Source: CAZKUN01 sp964555935 (lineage in GTDB: Bacteria; Armatimonadota; Zipacnadia; Zipacnadales; VGFC01). From it: a stretch of DNA of 25,484 nt. How positions within the stretch are numbered: the first letter of the stretch is position 1; each line of letters starts with the position of its first letter. Location of the stretch: positions 1 to 25,484 of the forward strand of contig CAZKUN010000128.1 in the NCBI GenBank assembly GCA_964555935.1. Reading direction: 5' to 3'. The position numbers were made by a program, and so were the translations under genes. The notes under the pieces were generated by a model. That model was given only the letters and a program-made list of their open reading frames with translations. It was not told the DNA's origin and did no database searches. Shown here piece by piece: positions 7,737 to 14,667 of this stretch.

Positions 7737-8205
7737 TGGTGCTCGACGCATTGGCAGCTGCGTCGGCGACGACGGCGATCTGCTGGTCGAGTTGCTTGGT
7801 GTCCAGCAAGCGCGCGGCGGTGCTCGTCTCAAACCAAAGATCGTTCTGTTGGTCGACCGCGAACTTGCCTTCATAGAGGTCGTAGTTGCGGCGCAAGAGG
7901 CCTAGCAGGGCGGTGTTAGGCACATCTTTGGGAATGCGGCCGAGGTAGCTCTGGACCATCACGAAGTCGCCCGAGAGCCGCACCCACACGTCCGGCCCCT
8001 TGAAGATAACCTGATGCGCTTCGCCGTCTTCCACCCACTGGCTCGTCCACTCGCTCTCGGCGAGCAGGCTCGCAAGGGTATCTTCCGGAGTCTCCGGGGT
8101 AGCTGGAGTAGTATCCTCGGCGGCGTGCAGCGCCATGCCGATTGTGCCCAGCGCAAGCGCCAGTAGCAGGACTCCCGAGGACCATCTCTTCTTTGCGGTG
8201 AACAT
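7705..8205 (-). CDS. secreted YbjN-like small protein
   Basis: The 166-residue product has a signal peptide (MFTAKKRW then a 17-residue hydrophobic stretch ending MALHA before AEDTTP). A Thr/Pro/Glu-rich linker follows, then a domain of about 125 residues. The order of the domain (WVEDGEAHQVIFKG, LLGLLRRNYDLYEGKFAVDQ, LWFETSTAARLLDTKQLDQQI) resembles the YbjN / type III secretion chaperone-like fold, in which a short helix, a 'G-x-F-x-hydrophobic' strand and a 'LD...L' helix recur. The ATG at 8205 is chosen over TTG 8217 because GGAG lies 6 nt upstream. It has its own promoter and overlaps the convergent glycosyltransferase by 32 bp. An exported YbjN-like domain is uncommon as far as I know. 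The fold call is tentative and no function is proposed. Confidence 0.75.
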   Translation of the reverse strand: MFTAKKRWSSGVLLLALALGTIGMALHAAEDTTPATPETPEDTLASLLAESEWTSQWVEDGEAHQVIFKGPDVWVRLSGDFVMVQSYLGRIPKDVPNTALLGLLRRNYDLYEGKFAVDQQNDLWFETSTAARLLDTKQLDQQIAVVADAAANASSTIKTETPETLR

Positions 8206-8256
8206 GCCTCGCTCCAATACACCTGCGGTCTATATGCCCCGTCAAAACGAGCTAGT

Positions 8257-8286
8257 ATTATACTACTTCTGGCGGCGGCAACACAA
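8257..8286 (-). promoter_or_regulatory. promoter of the YbjN-like gene
   Basis: On the minus strand a perfect -10 box TATAAT occupies 8262-8257, with a weak -35 (TTGTGT, 8286-8281) 18 bp upstream. Transcription would start near 8250, giving a leader of about 45 nt to the ATG at 8205. The -10 lies inside a near-palindrome TAGTATTATACTA. The box is just beyond the terminator of the preceding operon, consistent with a separate unit. Confidence 0.6.
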
Positions 8287-8312
8287 CCTCCGGGGCGCCG
8301 CTGGAGTGATAC

Positions 8313-8347
8313 AAAAGGGGCGCGACCCCTGTGTGGAGTCGCGCCCC
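8313..8347 (-). terminator. intrinsic terminator of the barrel/vWA operon
   Basis: Reading the minus strand, GGGGCGCGAC (8347-8338) and GTCGCGCCCC (8326-8317) form a perfect 10-bp GC-rich stem around an 11-nt loop, followed by TTTT (8316-8313). It begins 35 nt after the vWA lipoprotein stop codon. A smaller perfect hairpin (GGCAACC/GGTTGCC, 8377-8362) lies between the stop and this terminator. Confidence 0.88.
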
Positions 8348-8382
8348 GAATGTACATCGTCGGCAACCGAGGTTGCCTTAGA

Positions 8383-9399
8383 TCACGGCGTGGGTGGAGT
8401 GATGGTCACCAGCGTCGGGCCGATGACTACCTCCCCAGCAGTCCCCTCGAGGTACACGAGTTTCAGCCAGACCATGTCGCCCGGCTTGAAGGCGGTGTCC
8501 CAGACAACGGTGGCCGTGCCACCTGAGATCGCCGTGAAGATCTTCAGGAAGGCGGCTGTCAGGGTCGAGACGTCACTGGTCGCCAGGAACAGGCCGCCGG
8601 TGTCATCAGCGACCTTCTCCAGATCCGTCGTGACGACGCCCGTACCTAGCCCAATGGTGTAGATCGGGAAGCCCGCCGCTACCGCAGCGGCAATCAGGCT
8701 ATCGCGCGTGGCCGTGCTGCGGTTGTCCACGCCATCGGTCAGCAGGATGACGGCCTTCGCGACTGCCGCCGGCGCGTCTGCGCGTCCATCGGTGATGAGG
8801 TCGTCAATGCCCTTCTGCCCGGCGTCCCACACGGCTGTGGAACCGCCAGTGCTGAGTGCATCGATGGCCGCGATCAACAAGCCCTTGTCGCTGGTGAACG
8901 GCTGGTCCACCGTGACGGTGCTGTTGAAGGAGATGATTTCGGCCCGATCGTCCGGCCCCATAAGGCCGACCATGACCTTGGCGGCTTCTTTGGATGCATC
9001 CATACGGCTCGGGCCGCCGGGGGTGGTGGCGGTAGACATGCTGCCGCTGCGGTCGATAACGACCGCGACGTCGGCGCCATCACTGACTCCGGTGCTGCAG
9101 CTACGTCCGTCGAGCCAACTGACGATGCTGCGTTTCACAAACGTGCCCGCAACGGCTGACACATCGGTCGTTCCCGCAACATCCGGGGCCTCGTAAACGG
9201 TGATGTCACCGATATCCATCGGACACGGCACGGCCAATCCGGCCAGACTCGGCCCGACACTCGCCGCCGAGGACGCGGGCGGGATAATCGGTCCGCCGTC
9301 GGGCGACGGTAGCGTGAAACCGTGCTGTCCGCAACCGAGGAACAGCGCGCCCAATAGGGCGAATACAGAAATCAGCGCAATAGCGCGAGTCGCTCTCAT
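8383..9399 (-). CDS. von Willebrand factor A domain lipoprotein
   Basis: The 338-residue product begins with a lipoprotein signal peptide with lipobox LFLGC, so C23 is the predicted lipidated residue. After a Pro/Ser-rich linker and a beta-rich segment comes a vWA domain. It has an intact MIDAS: VVIDRSGSM (D116-x-S118-x-S120), the threonine in STGGSTAVWDAG (T188) and LLTDGVDN (D222). Such domains bind a divalent metal and mediate protein or surface adhesion. About 60 residues of beta-rich sequence follow the vWA domain. ATG 9399 has an excellent AAAGGAGGG ribosome site 6 nt away that overlaps the TAA of the upstream barrel gene, showing an operon. The likely location is the outer membrane or periplasm. 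Its ligand is unknown. Confidence 0.92.
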   Translation of the reverse strand: MRATRAIALISVFALLGALFLGCGQHGFTLPSPDGGPIIPPASSAASVGPSLAGLAVPCPMDIGDITVYEAPDVAGTTDVSAVAGTFVKRSIVSWLDGRSCSTGVSDGADVAVVIDRSGSMSTATTPGGPSRMDASKEAAKVMVGLMGPDDRAEIISFNSTVTVDQPFTSDKGLLIAAIDALSTGGSTAVWDAGQKGIDDLITDGRADAPAAVAKAVILLTDGVDNRSTATRDSLIAAAVAAGFPIYTIGLGTGVVTTDLEKVADDTGGLFLATSDVSTLTAAFLKIFTAISGGTATVVWDTAFKPGDMVWLKLVYLEGTAGEVVIGPTLVTITPPTP

Positions 9400-9412
9400 T
9401 TGGTACCCTCCT

Positions 9413-10291
9413 TTACCATTCCACGCTGGCCGAGCCACCAAAGGCTACGCTGCCATCGGGCGCGCCGAGGAGCGATGTGGCGGTCGTCGGTCCGGCCGTA
9501 TTGGTTACGAAGAAATCTATGAACGACTCGTCGGTCAGGAATGTGGCTTCCCAGCGCACTCCGAGCGACCAGGGCACCTGGGTCCTTACCATGTTGGTCT
9601 TCTCGTTGATGCTGTTGTCGCCCGCGAGGATCGGCGTGACGTCACCGTGGATCCACCAATCGCCCGTGCTGCCGAGCGGAGCGACGATTCCGCAACCGAT
9701 CCCGAAGATCGTGTCGAAGTGCTTGACAGTCGCGGGGAGGATGATTCCGACCGGACCACCGGTCATCTGGGTCCCGGGATAATCAGCGATCTTCGGGCTG
9801 ATGATGACAAGGGCGTCACCAGCGTCGATGCCGATCGGTACTTCCAGGGTGAACACCGTCTCCTCATCCGCCGCGAACGCGCCGATGGGGAGGTTCGTGC
9901 CGGACATGTCGAGGATCTCGACGCCGGGGATGACCGTCCAGCCCCAGCTACCTTCTCTTACGGGACGGCCAACGTACTTCAGGTGGATGCCCGGACCGTC
10001 CAGCTCGCTGCGACGCGGGGCGCCGCCAACGACGGGAAGGCCGGTGTTGTCGAAGTCGACATACGTGACACCCACATCGAGCCGATCACTGATGCCGTAC
10101 GCGATCAGTCCGCTAATGGTGTCGTTGCCTCTCTCCCAGTAACGCCAGTCGATCTCGACTCTCACGTCGCCGTTGTCCAGGGCGTTTGGGGAAGCAAGAC
10201 CGGTTGTCCCCAACGCTGAGTCCTGAGCGACAAGTGGCGCCGCCAACAGTGCCACGAGACAGAGAGCCGTCAGGCCAAGTGCATGTCTCAT
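9413..10291 (-). CDS. putative outer-membrane beta-barrel or envelope protein
   Basis: The 292-residue product has a clear signal peptide (MRHALGLTALCLVALLAAPLVAQ, cleavage after VAQ or nearby). The rest is dominated by alternating hydrophobic/polar strands separated by Gly/Asp/Asn-rich turns (for example VRVEIDWRYW, RLDVGVTYVDF, GPGIHLKYVG). It ends in SASVEW, a terminal aromatic residue as in BAM-recognised barrels. This fits an 8- to 12-strand outer-membrane barrel, but I recognise no specific family. GGAGGGGG lies 10 nt before the ATG. It is first in a two-gene operon with the vWA lipoprotein (13-bp gap). A TTGACA at 10358-10353 could be its -35, though the matching -10 is poor. Confidence 0.75.
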   Translation of the reverse strand: MRHALGLTALCLVALLAAPLVAQDSALGTTGLASPNALDNGDVRVEIDWRYWERGNDTISGLIAYGISDRLDVGVTYVDFDNTGLPVVGGAPRRSELDGPGIHLKYVGRPVREGSWGWTVIPGVEILDMSGTNLPIGAFAADEETVFTLEVPIGIDAGDALVIISPKIADYPGTQMTGGPVGIILPATVKHFDTIFGIGCGIVAPLGSTGDWWIHGDVTPILAGDNSINEKTNMVRTQVPWSLGVRWEATFLTDESFIDFFVTNTAGPTTATSLLGAPDGSVAFGGSASVEW

Positions 10292-10743
10292 CTGATGTAG
10301 TCCCCCTCCATAGTGAGCTAGTCGTGCTGCGAAGACAGAATGACCGTCTTAGTGTCAATTCGAGTCAGATCGTCGATCTACCTCGCCGCGCGACCCCTCT
10401 CTTCGTTAACGACACTGATTCCCTACTTCGCCTGGATTGGTCTCGTTCCTGCCTGTCGGCACCGCGGATGTTCCGGCATTGCAGTGCGCCAATCTTCAAT
10501 TGTATCTTCGCTGGGCTCGTCGATAGCACCTCCGGCCGCTCTGAAAAAGTCACAGGGCGGTCGCGCGAAAAGCCACATCATACGGCACAATGCCTTGATC
10601 CGACCTATCGCCTCCCGGTCGGACAGCAGAAGGGGCACCAAGGTACGCGAGGCGTGGCCGGGGAAGAAGATGGTGAAACGGCATGGAGTTGTGCGTGACC
10701 CCGGGCACGACACGCGCCGTGAACCGAGGTCAGGAGGCGTGCG
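10292..10743. other. gene-poor intergenic stretch of about 450 bp
   Basis: Base composition is visibly less GC-rich (about half) than the surrounding genes. Overlapping open frames exist on both strands but none has a ribosome site, a recognisable domain or a coding-like pattern. The only likely signal is a minus-strand TTGACA at 10358-10353 upstream of the barrel gene, with a weak -10. The last dozen bases carry the ribosome site of the next plus-strand gene (AGGAGG, 10732-10737). I see no tRNA, terminator or mobile element here. Confidence 0.5.
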
Positions 10744-10956
10744 ATGGCGATGAATGACGCGCCGGAGCCGGAAGAGCGCCCAGCCGAGGAACAAGCCTCT
10801 GCCCCGCCAAGGCGCCAGAAGATACAGCAGGCCGAAGGCCGGCGCGTCGACCGGGAGCGCCGCCGCGAGGAGGACCGGCGGTTCTATACGGTCGCGGGAA
10901 TCGTGGCGGTCGTCTCGATCGGCATCGGCATCGGTATCGCGCAGATTATCTGGTAG
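10744..10956 (+). CDS. 70-residue single-TM protein with charged N terminus
   Basis: A perfect AGGAGG lies 6 nt before ATG 10744, strong evidence for translation. The first 47 residues are hydrophilic, very rich in Glu, Arg and Gln, and likely helical (QQAEGRRVDRERRREEDRRF). A single hydrophobic segment of about 20 residues follows and ends in GIGIGIAQIIW. The topology suggests a cytoplasmic charged helix anchored by a C-terminal membrane helix. I do not recognise a family. It converges on the ion channel gene with 13 bp between stop codons and has no operon partner. Confidence 0.8.
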   Translation: MAMNDAPEPEERPAEEQASAPPRRQKIQQAEGRRVDRERRREEDRRFYTVAGIVAVVSIGIGIGIAQIIW

Positions 10957-10969
10957 CGATGCGGGCGGG

Positions 10970-12196
10970 CTACCCCCCGCCCTGATCGTCCAAGCGCTCC
11001 ATGACGGCGGCGAGCTTTCGCTCGATCCGCTCGGTGTCGTCGCCCATCAGCACCGACGCAAGCGCGGCCGTGAAGGCACCCGTGAGAATGGCGCCGAGGA
11101 TGACGAGCAGGACGGTGAGTAGTTGTCCCAACTTCGTGGCCGGGTCGTGAATGTCGGCAAAGCCCCCCGTACAGACTGTCGCAAAACTCCACCAGAGCCC
11201 CCGCGCCAACCGGGCCAGGGCGATCTCATCCTTCTTGGCCTTCAAAGCCTTCTCGGAGGAATCCCCAGACGCCAGGCCCTCGACGAGGTCGTCCCCATCC
11301 GCCGCATCCGCAGGCACCAGGCCTTCGCCAGGGCCGTCACCATCCGCCGTCTCCGCAAGCCCGATGTCCGGGACTAGCTCCTTCCCCTCTATCATTCCCA
11401 TGGCGACGCCGCCCAGAATCAGGAAGACGAGCGTCGCCGCCAGGGGGCGGTTGAGCACGCGGACGTTGAATGACTTGGTTATCTTGTCGAAGCCACGGAA
11501 AACAAACGCGACGCCGCGCAACGCGCGGAGGACGCGCATGAAGCGGAGCATGCGCGCCGCGCGAGCGACTCGGAGGATGCGAGCGGCTCGGCCCCAGCGC
11601 ACGAGTCCCCAACCGATGAGGGAGACGGGCAGGGATGAGACGAAGTCGATCCAGTGACGCTTGAAGAACCACCACTTCGACTCGGCGAGGGACATCTTCC
11701 AGAAGAACTCCCAGAGGAAGAGCGCGCAGATCGCGGTGTCGACCCAGACGAGCACGGCAACGACCTTCGCGGGGGCGGTCTCCCCGGCGTCCCACTCCCA
11801 CACGAGCATGCCAAGCACGGCAGCGATGAGCACCATGATCCCGGCCTCGAGCGCGACGGCGCGCCCGCGGCTGCCGAGTCTCTCGACGACGCGCGCATCG
11901 AAGCGCTTCCGGCGGAGGAGTTCCTCGAGGTCACCGATCTGCTCGTTGAGATCCTGCCACTCTTCCTGAAGGCGCTTGACGATCTCGCGATGCGCCTCAA
12001 ACGCGGCCCAGTCTCCTGACTGGGCCGTGCTCTTCTGCGCCTCACCCTCCTTGAGGATGTGGCTCCCCAATTCGGTCCTCTGCTCGATGGCGGAATCGGC
12101 AAGTTTCGCCAAGCTATCGATGGGCAACGAGCGAAGATCCGGAGCCTTCGCCTCGCGGAAAGCCTCGACCACACCGTCTTCCACACGGTTCCACAT
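10970..12196 (-). CDS. voltage-gated-type cation channel with coiled-coil N terminus
   Basis: The 408-residue product has a soluble helical N terminus (1-110, with coiled-coil-like REIVKRLQEEWQDLNEQIGDL, 70-90). A six-TM ion-transport domain follows (S1 near 115-133, S2 143-166, S3 183-198). S4 carries arginines at 200, 203, 206, 209, 212, 215, 218, 221, 224 and 227; S5 is 250-268. After a long acidic extracellular turret (281-325) come a pore helix and filter (WWSFATVCTGGFADIHDP, 335-352), S6 (357-383) and a short C-terminal helix. The filter reads T-G-G-F-A-D where potassium channels have T-V-G-Y-G-D, so ion selectivity is uncertain. ATG 12196 has GGAGG 6 nt upstream. The stop is TAG at 10972-10970. 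It lies 95 bp downstream of the GGDEF/HD gene on the same strand, possibly co-transcribed. Confidence 0.88.
   Translation of the reverse strand: MWNRVEDGVVEAFREAKAPDLRSLPIDSLAKLADSAIEQRTELGSHILKEGEAQKSTAQSGDWAAFEAHREIVKRLQEEWQDLNEQIGDLEELLRRKRFDARVVERLGSRGRAVALEAGIMVLIAAVLGMLVWEWDAGETAPAKVVAVLVWVDTAICALFLWEFFWKMSLAESKWWFFKRHWIDFVSSLPVSLIGWGLVRWGRAARILRVARAARMLRFMRVLRALRGVAFVFRGFDKITKSFNVRVLNRPLAATLVFLILGGVAMGMIEGKELVPDIGLAETADGDGPGEGLVPADAADGDDLVEGLASGDSSEKALKAKKDEIALARLARGLWWSFATVCTGGFADIHDPATKLGQLLTVLLVILGAILTGAFTAALASVLMGDDTERIERKLAAVMERLDDQGGG
11274..11363. repeat. 45-bp imperfect tandem duplication in the channel turret
   Basis: Two adjacent 45-bp units (11274-11318 and 11319-11363) match at 34 of 45 positions by direct alignment. 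In the minus-strand reading frame each encodes 15 residues: GLAETADGDGPGEGL followed by VPADAADGDDLVEGL. The duplication keeps the frame and enlarges the acidic loop between S5 and the pore helix. Confidence 0.8.
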
Positions 12197-12291
12197 GCCA
12201 TGCCTCCGTGAAAGGTCATCACGCGCGAGAATACGCCCCGAGTGTACAACCTGGGGCGCGGTTTGGCTACCCGCGGTCAATGGGAGGGTCG

Positions 12292-14571
12292 TCAGGTCCG
12301 GGGGACGGTTGCCGGGATCGGCGAGGGATCGTCGATCACTCTCAGCGACGCCTTGAGGGCGTCGACAATGGTGGGGTCGTAGGCTTTGCCCGCAAGGCGC
12401 TCGATCTCAGCGATGGCCTCATCGGGCTCGAGTTCCTGGCCTCGAGGGCCTTGGGCGGTCAGCCGCGCGTGCTCCTGAGCCACCGCCAGAATCCGCGAGC
12501 CGAGAGGGATCTCCTCACCTTTCAGCCCATCCGGGCGCCCGCACCCGTCGTAGCGCTCGTGATGGTGCAAGACGATGTTCGGGATCGGGTCCGCGACGCC
12601 GAGGTGTGTCAGCAGACGCGCGCCGATCTCATCATGCTGGACGAGGAGGCCCTGCTGCTCGTCAGACAGCTCATCGAGTTGGGCGCTCAGCAGTTGGGTC
12701 GGCAAGCCAGCCTTCCCGACATCATGGACCAAACACGCCACTCGCAGCGCCCAACGCTCAGCCGGCGGCATGCCGGCCTGCTCGGCGATGCCGATGGCGT
12801 AGGAGGCAACGCCCCGGGAGTGATGAAGCGTGTCTTCGTGCGCCTGATCAACGCTGGCGGCGAGGGCCTCGGCGACCCGCATGGCACCGGTCTGAGCATC
12901 GGACAGGTCCGCTCCGCTGCCCTCGTCGAGGCCGATTTTTTCTGATATGGTGCGCCAACGCTTGACCTGGTACAGCTCCCGGTCGGCCGACGCCAGCAAT
13001 TCCGTCGGATCAGCGCCATCCGCGGGACACGTCGCCGCGCCGATGCTCACCGACAGGTCGATCGGCGCCTGGCCTCCGGGCGAGATCGCAGCATTGGCGA
13101 CCGCGTTCTGGATGCGCGCCATGCAGCGGACGGCCTCGTCGCGGCCGGCGCCCGGCAGGACGACACAGAACTCATCGCCGCCAAGCCGCCCGACCAGGTC
13201 GCTGCCACGCACGGCTCCGGAGATGCACCGGGCAACCTCCTTTAGGACCTCGTCACCCGTACCATGACCGTACGTGTCGTTAACCGACTTGAAGCCGTCC
13301 ACATCCACCATCAGGACGGACACGGGGACCGACGCCACGCCCGCCCACTGGACACACTCGCTCAGGCGCTCCTGGATGTAGCCATGGGTGCAGACTTCGG
13401 TAAGCGCGTCGGTGCGCACGGCCTCGCGAAGCGCGCTGTTTAGCTGTCGCGTCGTGTCCATCTGTCGGTCCAGTTCGCTGTGACTCGTCCGAAGCTGCTC
13501 TGTCTGCGTCTCCATGGCTTCAGCCATCTCATTGAACGACGCGACGAGGTCCCGGAACTCTTTCGGCCCCTCGGGCGTGGCGCGGCGAGACAGGTCGCCG
13601 CGGGCCAGAGTTCGCGCCGCACCGCGCAGGTGCTCGATCGGGTGGGCGATGAGCCGAGCCAACATGCCGCCCACGCCGGCGGCGAAGAGCAAGACGCTCG
13701 CGACGAGCAGGATGTTCAGCCACGTGGCCCGGTAAAGCACTGTGCTATGGCCGTGATCGCTGATGACGGCGGTTACGTAGATGCCCGCCTGGCCGCCGCC
13801 CGTCGTCGCCTGGCGGGTCTGGGCGAGGTACGAGTCACCCTCGCGCCGGAAGGCTCCGGCATCGGCTACGTTCTCGGCCAGCTCGAGCAACTGGCTGCGC
13901 CCGATAGGGAGCCCTGGCGGCAGGATCGCCGGGAGGTTATCCTCGGGCCACACGATGATCGAAACATCGGGACTGCGACGCAGGTCGAGGCACAACTCGC
14001 GACCCACGTGATCGAAGAGAACCAGCGTCACCACCCGGTCGTCAGACTCGAACTCAACATCCGAGGGAAATGCGAGGTAGGCCTCGTCACGGTGGTCAGC
14101 CAGCCACACGACTTGACGACCGCCCGTGAGGCGCGGCGAGACAGGGGTGTCGTGTAGCTTGTAGCTTGGGCCAGCGGCCGCGAGAGGCTTCCCGGCCCCG
14201 TCGAGGAGGGCGGCGGCGTCGAAGCCATGCTCAGACGCGATCTCCTCGCAGATCTCCGGGTAGGTCTCGGCGCGATCGCCCCAGATGGCGGTGGCAAGCC
14301 TTGGATCCTTGGCGGCCGCTTCCGCGGCTTCGATGCCCGCGTCAATGCGGTTCGATACTTGCTGGGAGGCGTAGGTCAGGGATTCGGCAAGACGCTGTCG
14401 ATCGGCCGCGGATTGCGCTGAGTAGAAGGACAGGGCGGTGACGATCGAGACGGTCAGCGCGGGGATGATAGCGAGGCCCGCCAACCACGGGATCAGGCTC
14501 GAGCGAATCGGTCTGCTCGCCGCTCGGTCGCGGAATGATTGGATTGCCTTCTTCACGGCGGTCAGCCGCAT
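12292..14571 (-). CDS. membrane sensor with HAMP, GGDEF and HD-GYP-like domains
   Basis: The 759-residue product begins with TM1 (about 25-49). An extracytoplasmic sensor of about 230 residues (Cache-like by layout) comes next, then TM2 (about 284-308) and a HAMP linker (ARLIAHPIEHLRGAARTLARGD). A coiled coil leads to a GGDEF domain with intact active site GGDEF (464-468) and inhibitory I-site R455-G-S-D458 exactly five residues upstream. After a linker comes an HD-type phosphodiesterase: H583/H584, H616-D617 (CLVHDVGK) and HHHERYDGCGRPDGL (669-683). The canonical GYP is GRP here. The protein could both make and degrade c-di-GMP, or one domain may be regulatory. ATG 14571 has a G-rich ribosome site. 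It is divergent from the LamG hydrolase gene and 95 bp upstream of the channel gene. Confidence 0.93.
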   Translation of the reverse strand: MRLTAVKKAIQSFRDRAASRPIRSSLIPWLAGLAIIPALTVSIVTALSFYSAQSAADRQRLAESLTYASQQVSNRIDAGIEAAEAAAKDPRLATAIWGDRAETYPEICEEIASEHGFDAAALLDGAGKPLAAAGPSYKLHDTPVSPRLTGGRQVVWLADHRDEAYLAFPSDVEFESDDRVVTLVLFDHVGRELCLDLRRSPDVSIIVWPEDNLPAILPPGLPIGRSQLLELAENVADAGAFRREGDSYLAQTRQATTGGGQAGIYVTAVISDHGHSTVLYRATWLNILLVASVLLFAAGVGGMLARLIAHPIEHLRGAARTLARGDLSRRATPEGPKEFRDLVASFNEMAEAMETQTEQLRTSHSELDRQMDTTRQLNSALREAVRTDALTEVCTHGYIQERLSECVQWAGVASVPVSVLMVDVDGFKSVNDTYGHGTGDEVLKEVARCISGAVRGSDLVGRLGGDEFCVVLPGAGRDEAVRCMARIQNAVANAAISPGGQAPIDLSVSIGAATCPADGADPTELLASADRELYQVKRWRTISEKIGLDEGSGADLSDAQTGAMRVAEALAASVDQAHEDTLHHSRGVASYAIGIAEQAGMPPAERWALRVACLVHDVGKAGLPTQLLSAQLDELSDEQQGLLVQHDEIGARLLTHLGVADPIPNIVLHHHERYDGCGRPDGLKGEEIPLGSRILAVAQEHARLTAQGPRGQELEPDEAIAEIERLAGKAYDPTIVDALKASLRVIDDPSPIPATVPRT

Positions 14572-14667
14572 TCTCGGTCCCCCTGCAGATCTCCACGACG
14601 GCGCCTGCGCTCGGTTCCCGGAATCAGAAGGAGCCCAGAGTGAAGCGCGCCGAAGGAGGAGACCTTA

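Noticed and set aside
9200..10219. 339-codon plus-strand open frame
   Set aside because: It is antisense to the vWA and barrel genes, which have signal peptides, ribosome sites and an operon terminator.
10340..10794. Open frames of 137 (plus) and 123 (minus) codons in the intergenic gap
   Set aside because: No ribosome site, no domain and unlike the codon use of neighbours; the minus frame also overlaps the well-supported 70-residue gene.
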